Shown: piece by piece, positions 12,134 through 25,320 of the stretch
Position numbering within the stretch: position 1 is the first letter of the stretch
How the letters are laid out: each line of letters starts with the position of its first letter
Assembly (NCBI GenBank): GCA_039111635.1
Contig: JBCAQO010000011.1
Location: forward strand, 1,488,001-1,552,000
Origin: Heterobasidion occidentale
Taxonomy: Eukaryota; Basidiomycota; Agaricomycetes; Russulales; Bondarzewiaceae
DNA length: 64,000 nt
Direction: 5' to 3'
The notes under the pieces: model-generated
What the model was told of the DNA's origin: nothing
The model's database searches: none
The model's input: the letters and a program-made list of their open reading frames with translations, nothing else
Translations under genes and position numbers: made by a program

Positions 12134-14238
12134 TCAAACCGCGTGCGGCTCCTCGTAAGACAACGTGCCTGCACTCCCAGCTGGACTCCCATTGTTGCTC
12201 CCACGTCCGTGCGAGCCACGCAACGCAGTTGTCCTCGGGGCAAGGCCGATAGCGTCATCATACTCACCGAGAGACTTGCGCCGGGCAATTCGGTACCCTT
12301 CCACGCCAAAAGCCTGCCCAAAATCGCGTTTTGGCTCCTCGATTTCTGGACCTTGCGAGCGACTCCTCGAATGATGGGTCACAGTTGTAGCATAGAACGA
12401 GAGTGAAGAGAGGATCTCGCGCGCAAAGTCAACTGCATGACGGATCAGCCACCGAACGCTTATAATCAGCTTCGAGACACGCACTGTAGTTGATACTGCA
12501 GCACTCCGAGTTAGATGACATGCGAAACGTAGAAAATACGGCGCACCTGTCCCATAGTGGCCTGAAAATGCCAGTGTGAGCACCACCCTTGGTGGTGTAC
12601 TCATTCCACGTGTATGCCCACATCATGAAAGCAGCGAAGAAGATCATCTGTCCATCGATCAAAAAAGATGAGGTGATAACGGTGCGGCAGTATGCAGACC
12701 TCGATGCACGTGGCGAGGGCATTAAGGCCGTCGGAGATATTAGTCGCAGTCCAGTACTGTGTGCCTGTATATCGAGCGGATGAGAAGCCGAATAAGATCG
12801 AAGACATGCTGTTTCAACGTGCCATGAATCACGCGGCCCTCCAAAGCGCTGAACTACGCAAAAATGTCAGGTGAATGGATAGATAGAAAAAAGCAACAGG
12901 CTTACCACGAAGGATTGGTAAAACGTGAACATCACGATCAACTTGATGGACAAGAATTTGGACAGCGGACGACGACCTTTCAGCTCCTCTTTCGTGAGTC
13001 CGTAGAAGAGGATCAGCCCATACAAGGCAATACTGCGAATGTTGAGGGACAAATATGCTGTGAAGAAGACGGCGCTCCCACCTGATGCTGACAAAGTCTA
13101 TGGCGTCCAGATAAACCTTTGCAAAGTGCACGTTATAGGAGCCAGATTCGCATAGAACTTTGTACTTTTCGCAGATGATTCCGGCGATGGAGACCGCTGC
13201 ACTGAAGAGTTCAGTGCGGCATGGGATACGTAACTTCACACAAATACTCACCAGGCCGCACGATGACATACTGGAGGACCGACCACTGAACGGAAAGATG
13301 AATTAGGTCAGAAAGGGAGAACGTAGTGGCTCGAGCGCACTTTGACAGTATACATGAAATATGCCTATTTCTATGTCAGCAAGATCACGGAGGGCCTTGT
13401 GATTGCACCTCGCACCTTTGTCGGTCTATATCTCCAGCAGCAAAACTAGAGGATCGTTAGAAATGATGGAGGCCGAATGCAGAACTACGAACCGGCAGAG
13501 GTAGGGGGGACTTGTCTTTACGAGCAATCGCATTCTCAGCAGAATGACCTACGGCTGTGGAAGCTACGTATTCGATGAGGAGTAGGCTGATAGAGATGCA
13601 TGTCAGTATTCCACACAAAAGGCAATGGAAGTAAGCATACAGGAAAGCGCTAATCGTGACAGCCTATCAAGAGAATATGTCAGCCAATTGTGCGAGTATA
13701 TGGACACTAAAAATGACCTCGTAGACTGGAAAGATGATGTTGTCCATAAGTCAATAACGAGTAAGATCAATGAGAGAACATGCCACACACCAACTTCAAT
13801 GAGAGAGTAATAAGTGTAGTCCCGGAAGTAACGATAGGAAAAGAATGAGATGATGGCGTAAACCGGTGGCATGTACAAAATTCGGATGCTGGAAGACCGT
13901 CAGCCGTTTGACATTCAAGAACGGGAAGGAACATATAGTCACATCTGCCGCTGCTCTGCTGGATTGTTGTAATTCCTGGATGCAGCGTGAGAGTCCATCG
14001 CCACGAATACCGGTGTATTCTGCACTCACCGACAGTGCATCAGTACACTAACGAACGAGATAATTACAGTCTGGGCGAGTCAACATCGGCTTGCACGGGT
14101 GAAGAATGGACATACTAGAATAGAGCATCCTCCAGCAATGGCCCATCCTATCCGGTGGCTATCCCAATCTATCCCGTTTTCATCCCAGAAACCCGATTGA
14201 TCCACGGCCTCGGTGTTCTCCGCAGTGCAAACAGGCAT
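12134..14238 (-). CDS. DUF300 / organic solute transporter Ost-alpha-like 7TM protein
   Basis: The start MPVCTAENTEAVDQSGFW and the run QRQIIRILYMPPVYAIISF are typical of the fungal DUF300 (Ost-alpha/TMEM184-like) family. Further hallmarks follow in order: YYSLIEVVYEAVTISAFLLL, FCCWRYRPTKAYFMYTVK, GLTKEELKGRRPL, and a C-terminal hydrophilic tail ending EEPHAV with TGA at 12134-12136. Splice phases give a string of tiny exons: 14116-14238, 14030-14070 (41 nt), 13943-13975 (33 nt), 13791-13888, 13718-13725 (8 nt), 13641-13663 (23 nt), then 13587 downward. Introns are 45-65 nt. The family is membrane-embedded and some members affect solute transport or vacuole integrity; the precise role here is not known. 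Confidence 0.9.
13718..13725 (-). other. 8-nt microexon of the DUF300 gene
   Basis: On the minus strand TTTCCAG|TCTACGAG|GTCATT isolates eight coding bases. With the last G of the upstream exon they read Val-Tyr-Glu, restoring the conserved sequence SLIEVVYEAVTISAF across two introns (13726-13790 and 13664-13717). Skipping the microexon would break the frame. The donor GTCATT is weak but nothing else fits. Confidence 0.75.
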
Positions 14239-15613
14239 AGTCGAGTCGTCTAAGATACAGAGAGTCGATGGGACGTCCGGAGAGCTGAATATACAGCTGT
14301 AATGTGATGACTTCTTCCAGAGAAAAAACGCGTAAAGGGATGAGAACAAAGGAGCAGGGTGACTTAAGTGGCTGGCCGGTGCAAAGTGACGTTAATCCCT
14401 TGCTTACACAATCCTGTGTTAAGGGTCTTATCAACCTGGAAGCTCAGGCGCTCAGGCGCTGGTAAGGAAACCCAAATGGCGAGACTTTGCATGCTCATGG
14501 TAAATGCACCCCTTCCTCCTTGTTGTGCTCAATGTTGCACCACTTGGCAGCGATTTTGAGTGAATGTCTGTCGGATAGATTGACACTTCGGCTATAGGTC
14601 CTATGTGCCTGTCCTATGCTGTCTGTGCACCGCTGGAGAGCCGGCCGCAGCCTTGCCCCGGATGACCTCAATTCATACAACTGTGGTATGAAGCCATGAA
14701 GAGCTGCCTCGAGGAAGAGCTGATCACGACTACCCCGATTCCCAAGATTCTCGGCCTCTTCGGCGCCGTCTTCGTGAGCACGATTTGAATGAGGCCGTGC
14801 ATACTGCGGCCAAGGCGATGCAGTTCTCTCTGAGACAGGTATGTTCATCGTTGATAGATGGGGCAATATTCCTCAGCATGGTACACTTACTAAGTTGCCC
14901 AAGACGGTGATAGGGTCGCACGGAAAGGTATGTAAATACCGACCTGGGTCGAGTGTTATCCGGCTCTATGATTGATGTTGTTGACCGGTCTTTGATTCAC
15001 CTTCGGCGTTATGATTTAGCTTTTTTCTAATAGCCGCCCCATGAATAGGACATTTGCACAAGTTATCGACTAACCGCGAATCGGATCACTGGGCATGATC
15101 AGCAGCCCCTTCTGCTCGAGGGTGCAAACTTGATCTGAAGTTCTAATGAATACCGCTCTCAAACAACGAGAGTCCCTTCCGTAGTATAGTCATAATTCTT
15201 TCGACGAGTCACTGCAACCTTACACGGAAAAGGGTGCGGTTCGAATGGCCACTATAAGGCACTGGCAAAAAATGTATTCATGTATAATTCTTACATACTT
15301 TCATGAAGTCCAAAATAGCGTAAGCCTTCATCAATCGACCATCATCGAGTCAGAGACTTTGATTAACCACGTTCCTCTTGTTCAACACAACCTTACATAC
15401 CCTGCACACACCCGGCGACATCCGCGCTTAATAGTCCTATCAAAGACATCACAATACATGGCCCAGAGGTTCACGGTAGGGCATTCCAAAAACACCAAAC
15501 GTATTTTAACGTACACAGCATATATAAGATAAAGATACTCAAAGCTAGAGTTGCAGAGGGGCATCGATGGTGGGTCAACCGAGTATTTAGTAGGTCGGGG
15601 TAGGCGTTTGGCC
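14239..15613. other. Intergenic region, nothing recognised
   Basis: About 1.4 kb lie between the DUF300 start and the end of the CFA-synthase-like gene. Short frames of 60-120 codons occur on the minus strand around 14495-14921 but have no known motif and no convincing splice chain. The upstream part should hold the DUF300 promoter. Confidence 0.45.
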
Positions 15614-17590
15614 CTAAAAAAAGTCAGGATCTTGATATGCTGATTTCCACAGGTATTTACTTACCGGCCGGACAAGAGTCCAGCAATGGCTAGAGACCCA
15701 GACCCGGGCGTACCCAACCTCCATGTACACGAACATGTACTCCCACTTTCGGCGGAAGACAGCCATGTTAGCCTTATCGGATAATTCAGGGTACTTGTCG
15801 CTGAGAGACTTCTCAAGGTCTTCACTCCAGTTCTCTCCGAGCCGTCTTGATGATGAATGAAGCCGATCAGGCAGATATGTCACAAAAATCAGAGTATACG
15901 CGTACCTCGCCCATTCCCGAAGACAGCGCGGATAATCTGACGCAGTCATACAATAAACACATAATTCGACGAGCGGAGGGAAAGAAAGTAGCTCACTAGG
16001 TCCGAAGTCTTCGACGCTCTCGAGGCAAAAGTTTCGGCCCCAAGCATGTTCAAAATCCTTGACCAGAGAAGTGGCACTGGGAGACACGCCGTTAGGCCAG
16101 TGATACTTGCGGATAAAATCGTTCTCCCTGCGAGGCACATGTCAGCACCATTCAATCCGGTTACTAACATTGGACACAACTGACTGATAGGGGGTGTACG
16201 TGGCCTCGGGGTAAGTAGCACCAGTCAAAACGACGGCTGAACGCTCTTTTTTCAGCGCCCAGTCGATCTGACGGAGATAGACCGGCATGTACGTCCTTCC
16301 TACCACCTTCAATTCACACGTCCGTCAAGGCTTCGTCCAATGAATAATCAAAGCTTGAACGCTACTGACCTCAAGCATTTCAAGACTACAGAAGGCGTCA
16401 AATTTACCCTTCCACTCGCGTGGCATGTTGCGATAATCTAGAAGGTGGACGTGGATCCTGCTTTCCAGATCCGTCCCCTTTATCTTTTGTTCGATGTATT
16501 TCTTCTGCTCCATAGCAAGCGTCAAAGTGTCAACTGTGTAGCCCATCTTAGCTGCCTGTACCCAACGTTGTGAGCTTTCGCTGTACGTCGCGCCAAGGAA
16601 ATGAAGACGCATACCGCGATGGCGACGCCACCCCACCCAGATCCTACCTCTAGCAGTCTGTCCCCCGGACGAAGTCGCGCCTTGGTCAGAATATGCTGGA
16701 TCTTGCGCGCCTGCGCAGTCTCAAGGTCCCCATGAGAGCGTTTTCCCTCAAGATCGCCACGAGGACCGCCCTCGGCGTCAGTCCAGATAGGCACAGAGTA
16801 CTGCATCTCCTTGCTCAGAAACGCCTACGGCTTAATGTCAATGCGATAACAAAATCGAGCATGACTACTACGAACCATGTAGAGATCATTCGAAGCTTCG
16901 TAACCGGCAGCCTGTTTTGCTATCTCTATGAACAACGGAATAAGACGAGGCGGTGAAGGCCACATACATTCTCAATCGCCTTTGAGAGACCGTGGTTGAA
17001 GAATCTCATCATAAACATATTGATATAAGCACTGAGCTTATAGACTGGTGACTCGAGAGCGCGAAGAGTATTTAGGTTATCGACATATAGCTGTGAGTGT
17101 AAATATCGGTGAGCATCGGTAGAAGCAAGTCATAGATGGATGCATGTACGTTCAAAACTGCCTTCACGTCGGGGGACTTGAAATCTCCAGCCAAGTAGGC
17201 TTCGCCGACTAAGATCCATTATTCAGTACCGGCCATATGAATGTTAAAAACACTTACATCCGATATCGTATGACAGGAAAAGACGAAGCCAGAAGTTTTC
17301 ATTGAGAACATGGATCGAAGCCGCCGGGGGATCTCCATCCTCCCCAGCACCGATGACTCCGTAGGACATGAGTCCAGTGTTGTCGTGGATCTCCAAACGG
17401 CCCTTCTTGATGCCTTTCTCGAGCGCATACTTTACACTGGAGCGGGCTGAGCGAGTCAAGAGAGACTTAGCACATGTGTATAAAGTGGAGGATGTGATAC
17501 GTTGTGCTCACCGAGGTTCGTCATCCTAGTCCAGAATGAACTGCTGAGGTCCGGGACAGGGAGCGTAGCGTAGGCAGAAGAAAGCTTCAT
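15614..17590 (-). CDS. Cyclopropane-fatty-acyl-phospholipid synthase-like SAM methyltransferase
   Basis: The protein starts MKLSSAYATLPVPDLSSSFW and ends YLWKSAYQDPDFF with TAG at 15614-15616. The middle carries the SAM-binding glycine motif LLEVGSGWGGVAIA and the downstream acidic/Glu motif region DAFCSLEMLE, as in the mycolic acid cyclopropane synthase family. That family transfers a methylene or methyl group from SAM to unsaturated acyl chains. The N-terminal part (RSSVKYALEKGIKKGRLEI) also matches the fungal CFAS layout. The first intron (after the codon G of Ala) has a clean GTGAGC donor and a TGCTAAG branch site. No N-terminal membrane anchor is obvious, which argues against the sphingolipid C9-methyltransferase branch, though that is not excluded. 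About eight or more introns. Confidence 0.87.
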
Positions 17591-19439
17591 AGAGGTAGAT
17601 GCGCTTAATGTAGAATATGCCGCGCGATGTGAGGAAGTCAGTGGACTTGACCTTCTCCATGTCTCTAGAGAGTCTTATAACGACTTCGCTCTCTGCGTGC
17701 TCGATCGTCTGAACATGAACGCTGGTCTAGCCTCCAGAAACATCCAGAACAATGCAGGTTAGCGAGTCTCAGAATAATTTCCTGAGATTCAGTTTAGACG
17801 TAGTATGGTTAGATAGAACGCTCTAAAAGCAGAAAGAGGATATTGCGCAAAGTGGCCGCAGCTGTTGCATAGTTTAGCACAAAGCATATCTTGAGACAAC
17901 ACTACGACCCACATATGCTATGTGATCCTGCAGAGAGAGAAAAACCATGAGACAACACCACGATCTACAAGTTCGTGGAGCAAATTTAGTAAGTCTATTC
18001 AATCCCAACAAGGGGGGTACCTTTGACGCAAACCTAGTCGCTTTGTGATACGGCATTGGTCTTGGGAGATCGCTCAAGCAGTGACTGAAAGCTCTTTGGG
18101 ATAGGTCATGATTAGAGATAAGCTTCGCAGATCCAATAGGATTGTTCCGTCGCGGCATTGGCATCCGATACCGCCGTGGGCGAAGGCACGAAGAACCCCT
18201 GAGTTATGGGTCCCAAAATAGGATCATCGATTGAGATCGAAGATGTGTTGTCCAGCAAAGGCATAGTCATCCTGAATGATATAGATTTTGTGCATCAATC
18301 ATCTCAACTCTTTATAATCGTCAACGCTCGTCATCGGTCACCTTATCTGAAAGACCGACCTAAGGCCGACCTAAACCCAGAGATTCGAGTGAGAAAACTT
18401 GATCAATCATGCGCAATGGTCCCCTTTTGGACCAATCAACGATCATCAGCAGACAATGCGACCTTGGTACAGCGCAGAGCGAGGATGGACAAAAAGTTCA
18501 AAGGAAGCTAGTGATGCCAGAAGATCAAGGTTCTTAAGTCGGCACGGAAAGGCAGAGTATGTACGGCCAGAATGGTGCACTCGCCTGTGATTGTTCATGT
18601 GTCGCATTCATACTTCTAGAGGTTGAGACATCAAGTGAATGGCCCAGGGAGTGCTAAGACAGGAAGGGGTAGACCCTGGAGGATTTGTTTGAGTTTGGAG
18701 TTGTCCAGTCCCCAGTCTTATCATTAGACTATCCGAAGTATGATATGGTTAGAATTGATCATAGCAATATCATGATCAGACAAGTGGCTCCAAAGGTTTC
18801 CTCAAGCTCGAAGCACTGAGGCTGGGAAAATGATGCTATTGCGTTCTCGGACCCTGCAATGCTGATTTACATCTGGAGACTAGGCACTAGATGGTCAAGG
18901 TATCAATCAGCGGGGATGAAAGTGAATCACTAACCTCAATCTACCCTTCTCCAAAGAACCTCGCAAAGTGTTGACTACAAAGGCCAGTTTGAGTTGGAGA
19001 CTGGCTTGATCGATGTTGGTGCCACGTAAATGCCACCGACTTGGCTCGGGCGGAACACAGTCGGAGGTCATCGGAGGCTCGGAACCGAGAGGTTACATAA
19101 TCGAGTTTTTCCATTTTTGCGCGTTCTTGCCGTATGACGACTCGGACCGCTCCCATACATTCATTGTGCGTTCAATTCAGGCTTCAAAATTCAGCACCGT
19201 CGATCTCCAACTGGAAAAACTATGGCCAGTAAGCATACTTGGTATCCCAAAAGCATAACAATCGTTTCGTAAAATACAAATGCGTGTACAGGAGTTGTCT
19301 ACTCGTCACAGTAGTCCGGCAGCAAATGCCGTGGTCAGGAAGACAGGAGGAAATTGTGCGCCATAGTCAGCAGCAGCACAAACGCGAAGTAATGTAAGTA
19401 GTATATCTTGCTCCAAGAAAAGTCCTCACGAGGCCTCAA
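17591..19439. other. Long intergenic region, nothing recognised
   Basis: About 1.85 kb of mixed composition lie between the methyltransferase start and the end of the sugar transporter gene (both minus strand). A 101-codon frame at 18206-18511 (+) has no domain signal or splice context. The upstream methyltransferase promoter is expected here. Confidence 0.5.
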
Positions 19440-21650
19440 TCAGACTTTGCGATCGATGGACTGCTCTGACGTGGTCTCGTTCTTGTCGTGCTCCAGCTCT
19501 GGAGACATTGACATGCAAGTGAGTATCTTGCGAGTAGACGATGAGCGCATTGCACGTACCACGTTCTTGCTGTGCGATGTCAGCACGACGCTGTTCCAGA
19601 GATACGGTGCCAAAGATGATATCCATCTCCTCGAGGGAGCGTCCCTTTGTTTCTGGAATTGCTCTGTCCATCCAGCAGATGGTCAATCAGGCAGCCCAGA
19701 CCAGAGGTGGTAAGGGAACGTACAAGGAAAAGGTGGCCATGGCGCCGATGTTGAGTGTGGCGAACATAAGAAAAACCTTGTACCCGATGTTATTGATAAT
19801 GGTGAGCGTCACTCTGGACACAACAAAATCTAAGGGTACCTGTCAAATGATGCTATAATACCAGACTGAAGCTCAACTCACTCCAGAGCCATTGCGATGC
19901 TGACGCCACAGACAACCCGTAATGCCGTGTCCGTGTTGGAAAGATATCAGAAACGTAAACCCATGGCAATGGCCCCCAGCCCATGGAGTAGAAGCAAACG
20001 TAAATATAGATCATCGCTGCCATGGCCCTTGACGCCGGCGCTGGCGTACCAGAGCCTGCCGTGGCATCAGGTGGGTGTGTCTTGAGGATTGCACCGACAA
20101 TGAAGAACAGAATACCCATGCCCACAGCGGAGATGAAAAGCGACATCTTACGACCGAGGGAGTCCGCCAAGTAGAACACAAAGATCGCGGTGGCCACAAC
20201 TTTTACAATACCGTAAATGCCAGAAGCTAGGAGCGAGTTTGTATTGCCTTCGTATCCGATCTACACGACTGTGAGTGCAGTTCATAAGCCGATAGGTCTC
20301 CAATCTCACCGATTCAAAAATTTGCGGCGCGTAATAGCCGACTGAATTCTGTCCGCTCCATTGCTGAAGGAAGAAGATGGAGAACGCGATCAAGAACCTG
20401 ATCCAGTTTCCTTTGCCAAGAAACGCCTCCTTGAACCCTAGATCACGTCGCGCCTCGCGTTCCTCGTTGATAGCCGCCTCAATCTCAACATACTCTGTGC
20501 GGATTTCATCTGAGTCTGGGTCTGCTCTGCGGAGGTAGGCAAGATTTTTGATAGCATCTGCCGTACGGCCCTTGGTGGCTAGCCAACGGGGAGACTCCTA
20601 TAACGCTCTGGATGTCAAACAGATATTTTTTGTCCGCTCTCTGATGCGCCGCTTACCTTGGTGGTCAGCAGGCCAAGGGCCATCATACCAGCCGGCACGA
20701 GTTGGAACCCGAATGGTACCCTCCATACTTTCGAGCTATTTGCGATATGCTCACTGATTCCAACTATGACATAGACGCACTATGAGATTGGAGCGATAAG
20801 GGAGAAGAACTGGGAACGTACAGTTGACGAAGTAGGAGATCATGACACCCAGGGCCACCATGATCTGGAACATACCAGTGATACGACCACGAACGTTTTT
20901 GGGACAACATTCGGATACATAGGCTGGGGCGACAGCTGAGATGCCACCGATCCCGAATCCAGAAACAACGCGTCCGCCGTAAATATACCCTAATCCGCGG
21001 CTGCCGCCAGCGACCGTGGTGAGAATCTGGAATCAAACAGTCATCGAACTCATAGTCCACGGAGAGATGGAGGTGACATGGCTTACAGCACCGACCGTAA
21101 ATATCAGGGAGAACCCAAGTAGAGTATATCGTCTTCCTATGGCGGCTGTGTTGAACAATGCGGAGCAAATATATCAGCTTCATACGGCCAAATTGAAGTG
21201 AATGGCAAGGGAACTGAGTTTGCACTCGTGCAAAGATGGAACAGTTGAACAAATTGTGATGCATAAATCGAGAACGTACAGGAGATTGGGGCGCTGCCAA
21301 GGGCACCAAAGAATGCTCCCGCCATAAGGACAGACACAACATTTTGCGAGATGTTGTTGATTCTGATTGGATCGCTCGGACCTGTTGCAGGCCGCATGCC
21401 AAATTCGACCTGGAAATACATTGATTTTACGACTCCTCCCGCTATACCGCTGCAAGACAGAATGAAGGTCTCGATGATCCGGCAAGCAGAAGCGGACATA
21501 CGTGTCATAACCGAACAGGAAGATGCCCCAGTAGGCGACGAAAGCCGTCCCTGCGAATAAACGTTAACGTCAGCGCTACAACAAGCGAATGGACCTAGTC
21601 GTTTATAACGCACAGTACACGCGGATGTTCTTAAAGAGCTCGGTGGACAT
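19440..21650 (-). CDS. MFS sugar transporter
   Basis: This is a plasma-membrane 12-TM transporter of the sugar porter family. The start is MSTELFKNIRVYCAGTA (ATG at 21650-21648). Family signatures are GYDTGIAGG near the first helix, GRRYTLLGF after helix 2, the loop motif ESPRWLATKGR, the helix-7 motif QQWSGQNSVGYYAPQIF, and the C-terminal PETKGRSLEEMD. The protein ends with TGA at 19440-19442 after a hydrophilic tail rich in Gln and Arg. Several 50-70 nt introns interrupt the gene, one of them inside the PETKGR-encoding 3' part. The substrate (hexose, pentose or quinate) cannot be told from sequence by eye. Confidence 0.9.
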
Positions 21651-23069
21651 GGCTCAATCCTGGATGATGGAGGAGGAGGAAGAGAGTCAGCGAAGCCCGG
21701 AGCGCCTTTATACACAGGCATGGAAGACAACTAGCGCGTGGTCAATGACATTTGTGCAATGAATGTGCCTGATATAACCTCAAACATGGTCCCGGGCCTG
21801 CGGCCCGCCCCGCAACCGTCCTAGTCAGGCGGTTCAAACATGTCTCGATATGGCAGGTATGGTCGTGTTACCCCGCACCACCCCGCCCCGTCCCCGCATT
21901 TTTCATTTAAAAAAATATCTCCCGCATCCTTACCAGCGATGTCGCGCAGGTTACTGTAGAGCCAAATTTCTGTTCGCTTGGCCATCCAAGCATTCATCAT
22001 ATCGCACGTTGACCACTTCTTCAGCGCTTTTCTGCGCATCTCCAGGTCTTTGCATACCAACGGGCAAAGGCCGCCGGCAACAGTACTGTTGATCTCGCTT
22101 TAAATTATTTATTTATAGCCACACCACTATTCTTCGACCGACAGTGAGGACATGGAGGCGCCTGGAGGCGCATGACTGTTATCCCTAGGCACGAGCAAAA
22201 GCGAGGAAGACTCGAATATGGCAATGGTAATTACTTCTTACGTCCGGCCTCAGGCGGTTGGGTTCGCAGCCACTGATCTGCTTCGTAAGGTTGGACGCCA
22301 CGCTCACAAAGGATTGACCTCTAAGAGTTTCTATCTTCCATCTTCTTTTACGTTTTGGTACGGAAGGAGAATCTCGAACAGCTTTCCGCGGCGTACTTCA
22401 GCGCAAGTACTTCTTACATCACACTCTGAACGGATGATCCCAGGTTTTTGATAGGATGTTCGATTCGCGGATCCTGTAAGGCACGAGTCTAACTCTGTCA
22501 GAGCCCCTGTGCAGGAATTGATCTATTAGCGAGATGACACACCGAGTAACCTCGTATGTGCAATGTACTTACTTATACCGATGGCCTGCAGGTCCGAGAA
22601 CGACCCGCCCGGGCCGCAAAGACAACAGAGACAACATGACTGTACCTGTACCTATCCCCACCCATGCATAATTGAAAGATGACCTTGATATTCGAAGATC
22701 TCTGTGCTGAATGCTTGAAGTTCTGACCCAAGGAAGGGTTTTGGCCCAATGCCGTGCTGAGCTATCTACGGGTAAACCACGGGATTGATCAGGTGAACCC
22801 ACGCGGAAGGGGAATACAGGGAATTGAATCCGAAGGTACACGTTCATCAGCACTGTGGGCTCTGCATCTTTATTATGGCTAGTGTTAGTGGTGGTGGAAA
22901 TACAACATATTTGCCTGGTTCTGAAAACATACTGGCTCTATGTGATACTATCGGTGCGGCAAAAGACACAGTCAGCGAAAGAAGATTTCAAAAAATCGTG
23001 TACATATAACTGAAGTACACACTATAGATATTCTGGCAAAAAGAACATCCCTCTCTTATCAAAGTTAGT
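21651..23069. other. Intergenic region, nothing recognised
   Basis: About 1.4 kb lie between the sugar transporter start and the tRNase Z stop. Part of it (21780-21900) is GC-rich with the repeated word CCGCCCC, and the rest is mixed. Small frames carry no motif. The transporter promoter is expected near 21660-22100. Confidence 0.45.
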
Positions 23070-24631
23070 TCAGTCTTCTCTTCTTTTTTTGGTCGAACGC
23101 CCAGCGTTGCCGTCGCCACCTCTTTTCCCCCGACTATTATTGGATCGGTTTTGTTCTCTCTCAGACAGATTCGCACCCTCGATTGCAGCACCACCGGCTT
23201 CATACGAAGCTTCCACCTGAAGAACTCTACTCTCGGGCGATGTCGGTATTTGCACAGTCATGAAATCGTATGCCGCAACGGCACGAAGAGCTTCTCCTTC
23301 TTTCGCGGAACCGGAAGACAGCACGGATGAAGTCTGTCGCCATTTGTGTGTCGCCTGCCGCTCTAGTTCGTGCAAGATGGCCATGCGGTGGCTTTTACTC
23401 GAGCTCGAAGCACGCGATGGAGCGGGAAATCTGTATTCCATCAAGTGGAGAGAAGTTAATCGTCGACCGTGGATTCGATAACAACAGGAAAAATTTCACC
23501 TGGCCCCGATATGGTTCATCACTAATCTTTCCGCGTTCCACATGCCTGCACATCGTCCGGCTGCATCTGGCGTTGAATGACCCCTTTCTTCAGTTTTCTG
23601 CTTCACCACCGTAGTCGTCCTCTTCGCTGCTAGCTTGGAGTCGATATTTGCAGGTATGTAAGCATCTGTCGCTTCGTGTACTAGAAGAGAGACACGCCCT
23701 GGGGTGGATGCGATGAGAAGAGTCAAAGCCTCTGCATTGGAGGTATCCCCCAGTATCACCAATTTACGTGGATTGGGCAACAAAGATGGCTCATGGAATA
23801 TATAGCCGATGCACGGGTCTGTGGAAGAATTCGCCTATAACATTCGAGGTAAAAGGATGACTTTGAGAACGTACCGCGGTGAATGATAGGCCCAGCTTGT
23901 AGGCAAACAGTCCCCCTGCTGCTTCGTCCTGTTGTGACATCTCGCCAAAAGCCATCGTCATCACACCGAAGGTCTCGACCAGCAATCTCACTCGAGTGCA
24001 ATACGTCAACTGGCTCACATGGAGTCGAAGCATCAGTGGGGAGCAATAGTTCATGCACGGCATAAGCTTCAGCGCTGCGGGTATGGGTGAGCGCTAAGGT
24101 GGTACGCAGGAGCATTCGCAGGCCGGCGGGCCCGTAGATGTCGATTTTTGGCTGCGTGCACAATATGATAGTCAATGGACGTGCCAGATATGTGAAGAAG
24201 AACTAACAGTACGCGCTGATGTAGAAGAGGTCATTTGCGGGACCGGGAAGCCCAATATGTTACGAAGTAAGGTGGGCAAGCCCATGACATGATCCGCTAG
24301 AATTACATATTCGATTCAATTGAACAAAGCCAATATTTGAAGGTGTGCCCTCACCATGCATATGTGTGATGAAGATCTTGGTGATCCTGCTCGCCTTCAA
24401 TGTACGTTGATTTGGGCGACTGGGCTGCAAAGCAAACTGGCGGAGAGTTCCTTCGCCACAATCAACCACTAATTCATGACGCGTCAGCTCCGTCATATAC
24501 ACGAACCATCAAGAAAAACGTTAATTACTCCAAAGAGAGCCATCTCCGTTGATATCTAGCACAAGACTAGAGCAGTTCCGAGACTCTGAAGGACCTCCAC
24601 CACTAGATGTCCCGAGGAAAGTAACACTCAT
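23070..24631 (-). CDS. Short-form tRNase Z (ribonuclease Z)
   Basis: This metallo-beta-lactamase-fold endonuclease removes 3' trailers from pre-tRNA (family knowledge). The first exon starts MSVTFLGTSSGGGPSESRNC, the exact N-terminal layout of short tRNase Z. Next come VDCGEGTLRQF and the zinc motif HMHADHVMGLPTLL, created by joining CATG|CG across an intron near 24300-24350. Later signatures are VILGDTSNAEAL, LLVHEATDAY, HSTPDAAGR and NHIGARFPAPS; the last is joined over an intron near 23445-23500. The C-terminus is basic and Ser-rich, ending KKRRED with TGA at 23070-23072. An out-of-frame ATG lies 4 bases before the start codon (ATGGATGAG) and opens a 10-codon overlapping frame. Divergent from the F-box gene. 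Confidence 0.92.
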
Positions 24632-25320
24632 CCATTGCGACATTGAAAGACCTGACTCCTGCGGCCTGCTTAGTCGACGGATTTGCTAGGGCAACGCGGC
24701 AAGCGTTAGAATCCATTGAATTTCTACAATGATGTTGCGCAAGATTGTCTACTGATACTCACAATGCTGGAGATGACAGATGCAGAACGGTTCAGCGCTC
24801 AGCAACCAGAACTCTAACGAGATGTCATATGAAGGCCATGAAGGATGGAATCAGAGGCGCGTGTGTATGCTGAACAGCTGAGGTTTTCCTTCAAATATTG
24901 CAATAGACGACGTACGGTGGACCACTTTCAAGCTTTTTTTGTGAGATTCGCCAGGATTGGCCACAAACTAGCACAGGACTGAGTACTGAGGCCTGAGGAG
25001 TGTTCTGGAAACTGTTCTGGAGTGTTTTCTAAATTCTGAGCAAATTCCAAATCGACGGTAGTTGCCGGTAGTTGCCGACGCGCGTTACTAACGCCGCCCC
25101 CGATGCTTTCGCTCTCACTTTGCACGTCGAAAGTGCATTATCGTGGCTGTCTCCTCAAACAGCACAGGAGCCCTTACTAGCCTTTTAAGCAGAAAAGCCC
25201 AAGCAAAGAATTGTTGATACAACAATTTGACGCTCAGATCTCGACGGGTTTAGGCTAGATAAACATTCATTTGCTCAAACGGGATACTGACTGATTTTAG
25301 CGCTTTTGCTTCTCTTCAGG
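24632..25320. other. Divergent promoter region between tRNase Z and F-box genes
   Basis: The two genes point away from each other, so this 689-base spacer should carry both promoters. I see no convincing TATA box and no coding signal. Confidence 0.5.
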
